Assembly (NCBI GenBank): GCA_026874595.1
Contig: CM049314.1
Coordinates: forward strand, 52,061,812 to 52,125,811
DNA: 64,000 nt
Direction: 5' to 3'
Origin: Sipunculus nudus
Taxonomy: Eukaryota > Annelida > Sipuncula > Golfingiida > Sipunculidae
Position 1 is the first letter of the stretch. Each line of letters starts with the position of its first letter. The position numbers and the translations under genes are program-made. The notes below the pieces were generated by a model. It did not search any database, was not told the origin of the DNA, and saw nothing but the letters and a program-made list of their open reading frames with translations. Shown here piece after piece: positions 1 through 12,060 of this stretch.

Positions 1-31
1 AAGTCGATGATTGGTGAATATTATTTATTGT

Positions 32-1141
32 TTAGCTCTGAGAGCTGTGGGTAGGAACCACGGTGATACTAATAACGGGGACGTCAGACAGACGGGCTGA
101 TTTTTTCTTCCTGTAACGCAGACATAACTTGCAAGTGCTGATAAGAATGCCACGGAAATCTTTGTTCCAATAAGCATATATAATCGGGTTACAGAAACTG
201 TTGCAAACGCCAAGCAGCAGAAAATACGTGCCTGCTAATTCTCTGACGTCACATGAACGGCCACAGATGGCCTGTGCCAGGACGGCCGTAGTGAAGGGGC
301 CCCAGGTTAATATAAACGAACCCAAGACTATCATCAGTGTCTTCAGCGCCTTCACTGTCCCCTTAAAACTGTGCATTTGACCGAGGTTCTGGCTGAGACG
401 AAGCATGGCTGATCTCAGGACGGATCTGGTGTGTGGACGAGCAGCGTCTGAGGACACTCGGTTGACACTGGCCTGCAGTGTGTGTATTTGCCGGATGTGT
501 TTCCTGGCTACCCGGAAGATGGCGATGTACGTCACGATGTTGGACACAAGCGGTAACATAAACCCCAAGAAATAGGCAAACCATACGTAGTCGGGATGAA
601 CCACATACAAAAAGGAGCAAATCACGGGAAACCGACCCTTGTTCCAACCAAATACTGGGGCAAAACCTATTAAAGTTGCATAGAGACACACGGCGGCGAT
701 GGAGAGGCACGCCCTGCCGGGCGTCATCACCTGGTGGTACGTCAAGGCCGAGAGCACCGCTATGTATCTGTCTAACGCGATCAGGAACATGAAACACAAA
801 CTGGCACATACAGGACTGACCAGAAAGGCGATTCTTATCAGACAAAGTTCATAAGTCTGCTCACTTTGAGAAATTAATGATGCTAAGCAAGTCAACCCAA
901 CACATAAATCTGCAAAGCCAAGTGAAAGCACGAAAAAGAAAGTTGGAATTCGTAACTTGCTGTTAAGTATAATAGAGATTATGACTGGGATATTGGTCGC
1001 TAAGATTACCGTGCTTATAGGAATCATGCCATAAAATAAAACTGTGAATGCTTTGGTCCGATTTTCCTGATTCATGATTTTGTAGAGCCTCGCTGAGGAA
1101 TCAAGTTCCCGGTACTTTTGTTCAGTTCGTAGCCATGGCAT
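32..1141 (-). CDS. Class A (rhodopsin-like) G protein-coupled receptor, orphan, single exon
   Basis: A plasma-membrane seven-helix receptor signalling through heterotrimeric G proteins; the ligand is unknown. The 369-residue frame is open from Met1, but Met23 (MNQENRT) is the likelier start because it gives a short N-terminus with an N-glycosylation site (NRT) directly before TM1. Visible class A landmarks are N50 in TM1, LGFADL with D78 in TM2, C100 at the top of TM3, DRY at 124-126, C175 in the second extracellular loop, a TWGPF variant of the TM6 CWxP motif near 279-283, and NPIIY at 318-322 in TM7. A basic, cysteine-containing tail follows, where palmitoylation is possible. The long basic third intracellular loop spans about 210-265. 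The TM2, TM3 and TM7 motifs recall the adenosine/GPR119-like (MECA) group, but the subfamily is uncertain. Length is normal and no intron is needed. It is the only clearly intact host-type gene in the first 36 kb. Confidence 0.9.
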   Translation of the reverse strand: MPWLRTEQKYRELDSSARLYKIMNQENRTKAFTVLFYGMIPISTVILATNIPVIISIILNSKLRIPTFFFVLSLGFADLCVGLTCLASLISQSEQTYELCLIRIAFLVSPVCASLCFMFLIALDRYIAVLSALTYHQVMTPGRACLSIAAVCLYATLIGFAPVFGWNKGRFPVICSFLYVVHPDYVWFAYFLGFMLPLVSNIVTYIAIFRVARKHIRQIHTLQASVNRVSSDAARPHTRSVLRSAMLRLSQNLGQMHSFKGTVKALKTLMIVLGSFILTWGPFTTAVLAQAICGRSCDVRELAGTYFLLLGVCNSFCNPIIYAYWNKDFRGILISTCKLCLRYRKKKSARLSDVPVISITVVPTHSSQS

Positions 1142-1519
1142 TTGCTATGGAATTAGGGTTTGGGCATGGCACTCGTCGTTTTCCACTGAAAACTGAACCA
1201 GCTCAATACCGAAGTTTATGTAACAGACATGAGTTAGTTAATTTTTGAATTGGATATCTTTGAATTTTGGCCACACATAATTTCGATCCCGGCCGCGCTC
1301 ACAGTCTTAGTCCAGCTGGTGATCCGTGCAAACTTCTGCTAAGGCATGTATACTTAATATAAATGTGAAAGCGAAACGTCTTATTTTCAATAATAGCTGA
1401 TCAATTAATTTTTTAAAAGTAAATGACAGAGATTTTTATAAGGCTATATAACCCTTATAAGAACAAAGTTCCACTAAGTAGAGAGTACTAGCAATATCCG
1501 GTGCACTGACAGCTTTATG
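1142..1519. other. Upstream flank of the GPCR gene, no gene seen
   Basis: This stretch lies upstream of the minus-strand GPCR and should hold its promoter. I see no clear TATA box, coding exon or repeat boundary in it. Confidence 0.4.
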
Positions 1520-2240
1520 TTATATCAGGGTCTGTGAAATATCCCGTGTACTGGCAGATATCTGTTATCTTACGATCTCTGAGATACCCCGTTTACTGGC
1601 AGTTTTCTGTTATCTCACGGTCTATGAGATACCCCATGTACTGGCAGATTTCTGTTATCTCTGTGTGTGAGATATCCCGTTTACTGACTACTTCCTGTTA
1701 TTTCGGGGTACGTGAGATATCCCGTGTACTGACAGCTTCCTGTTATCTCTCTGTCTGTGAGATATCCCATTTACTGACAGCTTCCTGTTATCTCTCTGTC
1801 TGTGAGATATCCCGTTTACTGGCAGCTTCCTGTTATTTCAGGGTATGTGAGATATCCCGTGTACTGCAACTTTGTTATCTAACGGTCTGTGAGTATCCCG
1901 TGTACTGGTAGCTTTCTGTTTTCTTACGGTCTGTGAGATATCCTGTTTACTGGTAACTTTCTGTTATCTCACGGTCTGTGAGATATCCCGTTTACTGGCA
2001 GCTTCCTGTTATTTCAGGGTAGGTGAGATATCCCGTGTACTGCAACTTTGTTATCTAACGGTCTGTGAGATATCCTGTTTACTGGCAGCTTTCTGTTATC
2101 TCACGGTCTGTGAAATATCCCGTGCGCTGGTAGATTTCTGTTATCTTACGGTTTGTTAGATAGCCCGTGTATTGCAATCTTTTGTGATCTCACGCTTTGT
2201 GAGATACCCCGTGTACTGACAGCTCTCTCACGGTCTGAGA
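1520..2240. repeat. Minisatellite, unit about 42-45 bp
   Basis: About 16 imperfect head-to-tail copies of a unit containing GTGAGATATCCCGT, TACTGGCAG and CTGTTATCTCACGGT. Open frames across it are repeat translations, not genes. Confidence 0.9.
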
Positions 2241-2529
2241 GGACTGTAGGTCATTCCAGTGACTTCCTGATAACGCACAGTCATCACAGCACACCAGCAG
2301 GATTTATTTGTACTCCGAGCGATTCCCTCTCCAGTAGTTCCAAGTCCTAGGTAAACATCCACAATCCTCACAGTAGCTCCAACTGAAAAACAAAGTTCCT
2401 CTTGTAATATTATTGTATCAGCGATAACCTCTATTTGATATTAACTGTATATAATCACGAAGCTTTTTGGGTATACAAACATGAGACATTACCCGTTTTT
2501 TCCTGACTAAGGGTATACCGTGACTATTC

Positions 2530-2950
2530 CATGGGTTTTCATTATTTATAAACAGGATTTACACGTTTCACTTGTCTGTTATGTTCTGGGCATTATTTTG
2601 AACAGTTTTTTTTCACGTCTCACCTATCTGTCATGTTTTCGGCATTATTTTGAACAGGTTTTTTTTCACGTCTCACCTGTCTGTTATGTTTTGGGCATTA
2701 TTTTAACAGTATTTACACGTGTTCCATGCACTTGTCTGTTATGTTTCGGCATTATTGTAAACAGTATTTACACGTCTTACAGGTCTGTTATGTTTTGAGC
2801 ATTATGTTAAGCAGTATTCACACATGGCCAACCTGTCTGTTATGTTTTGGGCATTATTTTGAACAGCATTTACCAGTGGCCCACTTGTCTGTTATGTTTT
2901 GAGTATTATTATTGACAATATTTTCACGTGGCGCATTTGTTTGTTGTGTT
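2530..2950. repeat. Minisatellite, unit about 50 bp
   Basis: About eight diverged copies of a unit with the landmarks CTGTCTGTTATGTTTTGGGC, ATTATTTTGAACAG and TTTACACGT. It is unrelated in sequence to the array just upstream. Confidence 0.85.
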
Positions 2951-3386
2951 ATCCATTCTTCATAATTTAGAAAGAATCCCATCGAGCACTCTGCCTTCCG
3001 TTTTTTTAAATGGCAACTGCATATAAATACATATATATACAAAGTTAGTAAGACTTGAGTAGTACTGTAGAGTGGGAGCATTGTTAGGGGTGTTCGCACT
3101 CTTCGGGTAGAGATCTTGATTGAGGTTTTGGAAAAACCCTGACACGGTCATGACATGCATGTAGGCAATGTGCAGGTATATGTATCGACAGTTACTTAAT
3201 TTATCAATTACGTGGCCTTTTAAAAAACAAGGTTGTCCAAGATGTCATTATGATCACTGACAATGGGTGTGAGAATTATCAAGGACCAAATGTGAAGCAG
3301 GTTAACCTGGGAAGCAGGTAAACCGTTGTAAAGAAACGCAACTCGATAATGTATTAGAGTTTTTCTTTCAAACAGTATGTATAACA

Positions 3387-3423
<37 letters not shown>

Positions 3424-3783
3424 GTGTGTGTGTTTGTGTCGTTCACTGTCATTATCAATGTCACAGATTAAAATGTCCCAAAACAAGTTTCAAGAACAAA
3501 ATTCGCATGGCATGTCTCACTGGACAAGGCATACCTCACACTATAAGAGATATACGTCTACAGCGCCGTCGGGGTATTTAGTCAGCAGCCTCTTGAGTTT
3601 TACCTTACTTCTTGTTTTCATCAGAAAAAAAACCAACTATTCCATATTTTGCTTTTGTGTCAATGGACAATTAAAATGAGGCCCACCAGCGGTAGCCAGG
3701 AACACATGACAGTTGACAGACATTACAGTATCCCAACATCAGGGCCGTAGTCTGGGGGGGGGGGGGCAGTAAACGCTTTCATA
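2951..3783. other. Gene-free stretch with microsatellite
   Basis: No coding signal. It holds an (AT)n tract at about 3390-3420 followed by a short GT run, and a poly-G tract at about 3757-3766. Confidence 0.6.
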
Positions 3784-5706
3784 CACTCTAAGAAAAAAAA
3801 GGTTCTTGATGGTTCTTTTAAGAACCCACATTGTTCTGTCTATAGAACCATGTTTCCTCTTAGAACCATTTTCTCAGTGATACGGTTCCAATTGGCACTT
3901 AAGGGTTCGTGCCGTGATCATAACCTATATTAGGGTTCCAGATGGAACCCGTGTTGTAACCGGATGTCCCGGTGATTTTAATGCGCTACCGCCATGTATT
4001 TGAACTATGAGGTCAACGGTTGAACGGCCGGTGTTTCTGTGTCCATAGATAATCAGGAAAGGAAATAATATGAGGTAAGATCTATGATTATATATATTAT
4101 CATGAGAAAAACGTTGAGGTTTTCTTTCTTGGGATTAACTGTCCAGCGACTTAATGTACCAAATTTGTCCGTTCCTTCAAATTTACGACCACTTTAACTA
4201 AACATGGATACAGGCCGGTGATAAACATAAACACTATTAGTAATGCATGCATGAAATCTTTGCATCCGTGAAGAATACCTGTTCATACTAATACCGTCCA
4301 TGTAGAATAAGAAACAGTTCAAGCATTGTTAAAAGGAAAATGGCCGCTTTTAAACAAAACCGTCACCAAACAAAATCAGTCGGCGACAGTGATTCAAACT
4401 GAACAAGCCAGACGACTTTCAGAACGTATTCATTATATCCTGCAGTGTTCATGGTATTGTCCTAAGCTTAGCCCTTTCTTGAAATTTTCGACAAATCATT
4501 TAACATAAAAAAGCCACAACAATACATGTTATCGAGATGTCTATTTTGAAAACAGGCTATAGTCACTAAATCAAATAGTAAACTGTTGAATTTGAGGTGT
4601 GTAGCACATGGGCCTGAGATACAAAACGGACTCCATCATCAATGTTTGGTCACACTTAATTACACATTCACTGAAGGTGCCCTCTAATTAACTTGGTGTT
4701 ATATTAACTAATTAATACCGGGTGTAAAGTCACTCATCCTTTCTTTCTCTTGGCAGTAACCAGATACATCTGTCTGACAAGCAACAGTGCAAATGAAAAG
4801 AAGAAAGGATTTTCATATGAAAAGAGCTGACGATTATAACATGGTCAGTTATTCCAGAGTGACTCCTACATTACAACAATTGTTTATAATACACACGTAA
4901 TTGTGTATAGCAAAGCAAGGAATCCAAGATGTTTGTCTGTATTAACCACCTGATCATGAGCAAGCTACATATACATTTTAAAGAATCAGATAAGATTTAT
5001 ATTTATTTAATATATTGGTATATATTTTGATCATATTTTATTTTTTATATGTTGATTTTGTTTATATTATCTTCTGAGTATACCCAGTAAGTTCAAAAGT
5101 AAACTACTCTATTAGGAACAAAGCGGACTCAGTGTTTGGTTCTCTAATAAGTCTAGTGTTGCCATGACTAAATGACACCAAGTATACACAAAAGTCCCGA
5201 TCCATTCTTTTTCTTTGTAGAAACCAGAAACGTCTGCCTGGCTATCAAGAATACAAATAAAAAAGAAGAGTCGATTTTATGTGACGGTTATAAAATGGTA
5301 ATTCATTCAAGAGCTATTTCCTTGACTGGCCTAGTCCATGAAATAGTTCTGACTTAGTTGTTACTTCTGACAGAGAAATCAAACGTTCAAGCGTTGTGTC
5401 GCATTTAGTATCGGTACCGCCATCTTGCGGCAACTCATATAACTATTTTGCCACTATCTGATCCTCTGATTTCATGGACTGGTAATCTTGCCGGTTCCCG
5501 GACTGACTGCGCCACACACCACCGCCTCGCTAAAATAAGGTCTTTTCCAGTGACGTCAGCAGTAGTCTTTCCCAGAATCTTTTTTAAAACCAACATGGTT
5601 CATTCAGTAATCGCCTATTCCGGGCTTCCAATTGGTTACAAATATTCCCTCTTAATTTGTCTTAATAATTTTAGGCCGTCGCTTAAATTGTGTTCGGCGA
5701 GACTTA

Positions 5707-6042
5707 GGCCAAAAAAAATTAAAGGTATGGTTCTCAGGCACCGCCCGCATCAATCTTAAACCCCCGCATCAAAAATTTTTATTTTGATTTTCAATAAAAA
5801 CTTTCAATTTTGAGCTGCTGCCGCTCCGACATTTCTTTCAAGAAGATAAAACCATGCAATTTCCTTTGTTTTGTAGTGCTTTTACTTATTTAGCAAAGTA
5901 AAACTGTTATTTTCATGCTTTTCCCTTATCATTTGACATTTTTATCGAAACGTACCAAAAAAATTAAAATAAAAAAAGCGCCCGCCCGCATTGATTTATG
6001 AAAAAAAGTGCCTGAGAACCATACCTTTTTTTTATTTTGGCC
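5707..6042. mobile_element. Harbinger-like MITE, copy 1 (TTA target duplication)
   Basis: A 336-bp element with GGCC ends and long imperfect inverted repeats: GGTATGGTTCTCAGGCAC near the left end and GTGCCTGAGAACCATACC near the right. It is flanked by direct TTA on both sides (5704-5706, 6043-6045), the three-base duplication typical of PIF/Harbinger. Related copies lie at 39467-39701 and 46662-46755. No protein is encoded. Confidence 0.75.
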
Positions 6043-6862
6043 TTAATAAAACACTATAACCCTCAGCCTCAGTGTTAACGTTTATCGGACCAGCACTCTT
6101 GAAAGTTGGCCTGATTAAACATAATGTAGGCCAAACTCTGGCTCAGCCTATCACCGCGAGATATTCAGGTGCACCACGTGACGAGCGCTGACTGAAACGA
6201 TCACGATTCGCGAGTCGCAATTTGACAGTTAATACACGGGTTCAGACAAATGCTGCCAGCTGCTCTTGTCATTTCGGCAGAAGGAATTTTACTGGACCTG
6301 TCGGTACAAAATTTTTGCGATACAATATGCACTTACATTTGGCCCATGGCCCGTAATATTCGTTAGCAGAGATATATCATAGAACACGAAGGTTCATGTG
6401 TGGCCTACCTGAACACATGATTTCAGTGCGAAGTAACAAACGGGTCGAGCTGTGGACCGCTGTTGGCGTTCTCATAGCAACGATGCCACTCACATGAGGC
6501 GTGATGGCCTGATATGCAAATACGGGGAAATCGTCAGGTCCTCAAATAGCCTTGTGACGCCTTGATATGCAAATATCAGCGATTCACCCTACAGACTTTA
6601 CAGGGCTTTAGTGATAAGAGCTGGCACTGAGTTAAGTCTATCGGTACATGAAATCACGTTTTATTGTAAGCATTTTATTAGTAAACGCAAATACTAAAGC
6701 CCTGGCAGGGCTAGCTATTTCCAAATCAGAAAAAGTATTATTATCACAGTGCACAAAACGATATTATTTGTCTGTATTAACACCAAACTATAAATAAGAA
6801 GCACTTATTTTAAAGGTTAAACACATTATAAGGTAAATAAGAAAATAAGGTAAAAGTACGTG

Positions 6863-6867
<5 letters not shown>

Positions 6868-6921
<54 letters not shown>
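6868..6921. repeat. (AT)n microsatellite
   Basis: An uninterrupted AT dinucleotide run. Confidence 0.9.
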
Positions 6922-6922
<1 letters not shown>

Positions 6923-8140
6923 ATATATCGTTGTAAAAATACATGTATATTATGTTTATAATATTGTATTAATAAATTACTGTTCATGATATTCAATATA
7001 TATAATTATATATTTATTTATTTATTTATGTATCTCAACTCTTATTTTCCAGACCGGTTCTCCGCCGCATCGTTCCTTACCCAGCACGCATTATGTAATT
7101 AATGAAAATGACACGGAAGCACTGATTATTTCAACCGTCTCGATGCTTTGGAATTTATTGCCGATCACTCAGAGAATCGCTTCTACCCAGACATATCGTT
7201 TCGCATAAAAAAAACATTCGCCCGAGGGACTTGTGTACGTTTAAATAACTCGATAAGGCGTGTAAGCTGTACTGGCGTCCGGCGATACAAACATGGTATA
7301 GATGCGTCAACTGCTGTTTGTCGATTATATGTTGCTACGGCTTGATATATTCTGTTTTGTGAAACAGACAGGCATTATTTTGATTATACCGATTTATTAC
7401 ACGAGAGAATCTGAAATCACAAGAGAAAAGCACCTGCTAAGTATACATATAAATAAAATGCTTCAGAAATATATTCTCGATGCACACCAGCTGTCAAACC
7501 CCAAAAGAACAGTACACTCGGGGGCAGCCACAGGATCAAAGACTGGACTCAAGAATTCCAAGGAAATCAAATTTAAAAGTATTATTATTGAGAATAATGG
7601 CTCAGAAATGTGGGAGGTGTTTACTAACTCTATATCACAGCTGCCAAGATATTATTTAGGTGCATACATATGCTTATGCTTTTTGCTTTTATTCAGTTTT
7701 CACAAGTGTGTCTTTACAACTATATAAAAATGTGTTTTCTTTTAAAACGTGTTTTTATTTCATCTGGAAGAATTTATCATATTTCCAGGATAAAAAAAAG
7801 CAAGGAATATGATTTTACAGCTACGGACCTTCCATGCAATTACCCTGGTAATTGATAACATTTTTAAAAAATGCAAAACAAGAGATTAGCACAGGAAAAG
7901 CCATTTCATATTTTAAATAATTCGGAACCTTGCTAAAAACTTACTTAGATATTTTGCCTGATTTGTCCTGCCATTGTTCCCCTATGTGCAGCTACTTTAT
8001 TCAAACATTACCATTTTTAGAATTATGAGATTTTAGAGAAATTTATGTGAATAAATTAATAAAGACAATATATTCTTATTTCTGATAAATCATAAACCAC
8101 ACCCTGTAAATTAAAACTAATGCAAAATAGAACAATATAA

Positions 8141-8142
<2 letters not shown>

Positions 8143-8215
<73 letters not shown>
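8143..8215. repeat. (AT)n microsatellite
   Basis: A long AT dinucleotide run just inside the right end of the candidate TA-flanked transposon. Confidence 0.9.
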
Positions 8216-8219
<4 letters not shown>

Positions 8220-8453
8220 TTAAAACACCTTTTTTATAAAAATTCTTGGAAGAATCTTTCTTTAGGATTCCTAGAAGCACCCATAATAAGGGTTACACAC
8301 ACAACCCTTAGGGTTCCCAAAAGAACCCCCGGAGAGGGTTCCAGAAGGAACCTTGACCAGAGGGTTCTACTTGGAACCTCTAAGGGTTCCCCACTGGTTC
8401 CACTCTACAGAACCCTGAAGGGTTCTACATGTAACTCTATTTCTTAGAGTGTA

Positions 8454-10999
8454 GGCTTTGGCTTTGGCGCGTTCTTAAAAGTGTGGGGGGGGGGGGGTGC
8501 ATTCTGGGGGTGTATATATATATTTATATTAATATATATATATATATATATATATTAGCGTCTTTAAAAGTGTGGGGCATATTCTGCAAATACAAGCGCT
8601 CGAATGGGGGTGGGGTGGGAGGGGGTATTTCCCACACACACACATACATACGGTTCGGAAAATTTTGAAAAAAATCAAACGTGAAATATGCATTTTCAGT
8701 GCAGTATTCTGGCCAATTTTCTATTTTTCATCACATGTTGTACCACACAAAAAATGATTAAATATTGAATTTACATAATCACGTGTGCCAAATTGATAAT
8801 ATTTTTACACTAATATAGTCTTCTTCAAATCTTTTATAAAACTTCAGATCCATTACTGTTTTTTTTTTAATTTTGATCAATCCCATAGGCGCCAATCGTA
8901 TGAAGCACGAAACAAATATAGGCCTACTGAGAGGCAAAGGTTATACCATTTCAAACTTACTTGAAGTTTAAGTTATAATTATCAAATTGATATTACCATG
9001 AACAATCATTTTCCAGAAAATTGACATGATGATGGTTATTACACATTGAGCAATACAAAAAAATGTTAAATTCCAAAGCAGATCTCTCTATAAGGATACC
9101 AGTTTAAATATTACGCATACATTTAGGCCTATATTTCCAACCGTTCTCACTAAAATAAATTGCATTATATCTAATTCCCTTACCTGAAAAAAATACACAA
9201 ATTATTGTGTAATTGTTACAGGTAAGGGAAAATAAATATTGACCTTTATTACGGAACACATTCAATTAAAAATTTAAGCATCGTGTTAGCCTTCATCATC
9301 ATTTGAAGATACACTGAAAAGGTATATTTTATTGAGATCCTTCTTAACTGGATACTCTCTTTCTTTAATGCCATCGATTTTATCATTCAAATTAACTGAA
9401 TTTACATCATTTCACATAGAAAGGTCACACTGACCACCAATGGGCCAAAAAGTATTTTTTTGGCTGACAAAAGAAAAATTAATTAAAATTGTTGTCTAAC
9501 TGACCCTGTTGAATGATTGATTATTTTTAGATGATCACTTTATTTTTCCCTATGCTTATCAGATACTGGATGATCATGTAGATATTGATTGCAGTGTAAA
9601 AGTACGACACAGTTTATTCATATATATCACATACATGAATGCACGGATACGACTACTTCATTACGTGCCTTGCCTCAGTCACCATCTGCTAACTGGGATT
9701 CACCAGTTCCCCGTATTCCGTGTACTGGAGCCTGAAAACAAGAAAGGAGAGGGCGTTATGATTGTTTTAACTTAAACTGATGTAAGTTCCATACAGTCAT
9801 AGCGGAATTTAACTACCTGCAACTGTGAACAAGTAAGTGATAAATTTGTACTGTAACACCTGTAAGCGAAGGAAATAACTCCTCGACATTTAGAAATGAC
9901 TGGTACCTTAAAGTACTCAATCAGGCCCCGCCATGCCCGTGTCCTCAGTGTTAGTGATATTTACCGCCGCAAGAAATCTTAGAGGGACCAATGGTTAAAA
10001 ATCACAACAACAACATTGCTGATGGGTCTGGAATGTGATAAAGCACATCCTACCATAGGTGTCACTTTTCAGTAAGTTTTCTTGACAACTGATTGAACAG
10101 TTCTTGTAGTTGGGTGCCCCGGCAACCTGTCATTTCCAATTCATGCAAAGTATACTTTTCGGTATCAAATTACAGGTTAAGTTCTATTAACAGCTTAAGT
10201 CTGAAAGGACAATGATCAGTGTTGTGTATTTACAGTGACTTATTGTTATTTATGGTGATAACATATGCATGCACTATTTTGTTTGGCGTTCTGAAAACCC
10301 AGAGGTCATTGGTCACAGGGCACTGTGGATGAATATTAAAGTGGCCTAATTACCTAAAGAGCATGTTGAATGCACACGAAAAATAGCTTCTTCCATTTAA
10401 AATAAATTTGTACCTACCAAAATATTGCCCTGGAACCGTTTGCTTACTCCTGTAAACGAGTGTTAAAAACAGTGGACCGGGCTCGATCACAGATGTCAAC
10501 ATAAACACAGCGTGTGCATCGCCCTGGACATAACACGTGTCATCAGGAGATGCCCTGACTTACTAGGCCCAATAAATGTAATATATGTTCCCTCCGTCAC
10601 GCGGCCTTGTTATGGTAAACAGACACACGTGGAGTATGTTTATTCACATGCAGAGCCATAACAATGAGTTAAACAGCCGTATGCGAGGTACTGAGACTGT
10701 GTGTTGGGATGGTTTTGCTGGAAACTTTTTTTATATAGCAAAACCGAACTGATAGTGTGAAAGAATTGGCATAATATTGCTCCAGATTATGTCACATTAT
10801 AGTATAATTCTTCTGCCGCCGATTGTTCGCGAGTTCACTGATGTTTGTTTGGGCTGTTGGTATGAGAACCCAACATTATTAGCGACGAGGATGGAATAGT
10901 TTTGTCGTGGATGTCCTATTTTGTCTGGGCTGTTTATTGTAGTGAACTTTGTGGGTTTACTCCGTTAAGACGTGTTTTGTCAATGCGGTCATATAGGAG
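8454..10999. other. Gene-free stretch with small repeats
   Basis: No protein-coding signal. It contains a poly-G tract near 8485-8497, AT-rich simple sequence at 8514-8557, a perfect nested hairpin at 9175-9230, and at about 10228-10335 one copy of a short interspersed repeat whose other copy is at about 18267-18380. Confidence 0.55.
10228..10335. repeat. Short interspersed repeat, copy 1
   Basis: Shares GTATTTACAG, ACATATGCATGCAC, GGCGTTCTGA and GTCACAGGGCACTG in the same order with 18267-18380. Its class is unknown. Confidence 0.6.
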
Positions 11000-12060
11000 C
11001 ACAGGACAAGAGGGCGGCTGTTAACATCGGCAAAATTGACCCATTCGACGCAGATACAGAGAACTGGGATACTTATGTCAACCGTGCTTAACTGTTTATG
11101 AGTGTTAACGCCATCGATCAAGATGAAATGGTACCTATTTTACTCAGCTCTATTGGGTCAAAGACATGATTAACTACGTAACTTTTTAGAGCCCAGAGTA
11201 CCGGCTACACAGACGTCAGCGTTACAGAATCATTGGCACCATGGCCACTGGTGATAGCAGATTGTAACCGTTTCTATAGAGAGGCCAAAAAGAAGGTGAA
11301 ATTGTCAATATTTCTGTCACTGAACTGAAACGTCTGTCAAGGTATGTGATTTTGATAACCTTAATGATCCACTAAGAGACAGATTCGTTTTTGGTTTGTC
11401 TAAATCAAATGAGATTATTCAGAATAAGTTGCTATTGGAAAGTAACCTGACTTTTGGTCGTGCAGTTGAGATTGCTGATGCCATTGAAACAGCATCTAGA
11501 AATGCAGTTGAGCTTCAAGCTAAACTCCACAGACTGTTAACAGATTATAGATGGCGCCACGAGCTTAGCGAGGTAAGAAGCTCACGTGTTATCGTTGTGC
11601 TGGTTCTCATCATATTAACCACGAGATACAGAGTGTAGGCTATAGAGTATGTCATAAACATGGACATATTGCCCGGGTATGTTATTCTAAGGACAGAAGT
11701 GTGGAAACTATGAAAAACAGACGCTTTAAATCAAAGAAAAGTGTACATGTCATGGTTATTGACCAGTCCAGTTCAGATGATGACCGTGGTGATGGCCTAC
11801 ATCCTCTACATACAAATCAAACAAGCAAGGGCAGTGGGCCAGAACGTTTGATTGCATCAATATTTTTAGATATGCCTGACCGTGAGTAGACGTCCTATAT
11901 ATTACGGATGGGAAATCAGTGAAAATAGATTTGGACACTGGGTCCATAGTGACAGTTATGCCAAATCATTGTTTACTGAACTATTTCCAATGTATGATTT
12001 GGATGATAATTCAGCTTAGTTTAGGACTTACTCTGTATTTCCCAGACTATAAACATCAAT
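11000..12060 (+). pseudogene. Ty3/gypsy retrotransposon remnant: gag, zinc knuckle and protease
   Basis: Remains of a gag-protease polyprotein on the plus strand, reading across several frames and stops. The capsid-like part starts near 11030 (IGKIDPFD, ENWDTYVNRA) and continues through the frame at 11396-11638 (RDRFVFGLSK, LTFGRAVEIADAIE). A zinc knuckle follows in another frame at about 11575-11700: CYRC, then CHKHGHIARVC. A retropepsin-like site is visible near 11920-11960 (VKIDLDTGSIVTVMP, DTG triad). The order gag-knuckle-protease is that of gypsy elements. The later RNase H and integrase remains at 14540-16640 probably come from the same insertion, with RT lost. Inactive. Confidence 0.75.

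Larger units (their letters stand above)
3784..8451. mobile_element. Candidate TA-flanked DNA transposon, non-coding, about 4.7 kb
   Basis: The left end reads CACTCTAAGAAA (3784-3795) and the right end is its exact reverse complement, TTTCTTAGAGTG (8440-8451). Each is flanked outside by TA (3782-3783 and 8452-8453), as expected for a two-base target duplication. Both ends carry about 170-220 bp of subterminal sequence packed with GGTTC/GAACC motifs in both orientations (3797-3960 and 8250-8435). No transposase is recognisable inside; the open frames near 7150-7850 resemble no family I know. The interior contains a smaller MITE (5707-6042) and two long (AT)n tracts. Two half-elements lying close together by chance is the main alternative. 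Confidence 0.5.

Noticed and set aside
1534-1911. Open frame across the 1520-2240 array
   Set aside because: Repetitive translation of the minisatellite unit.
3377-3679. Open frame with an isoleucine-tyrosine run
   Set aside because: A translation of the (AT)n tract plus unique sequence with no motif.
5440-5540. tRNA-like sequence on the minus strand (TAGCGAGGCGGTGG)
   Set aside because: There is an A-box-like block but no B box at the right distance, so no tRNA or SINE is called.
7302-7727. Open frame of 141 codons inside the TA-flanked element
   Set aside because: No motif, AT-rich composition, and no match to a transposase I know; treated as chance.
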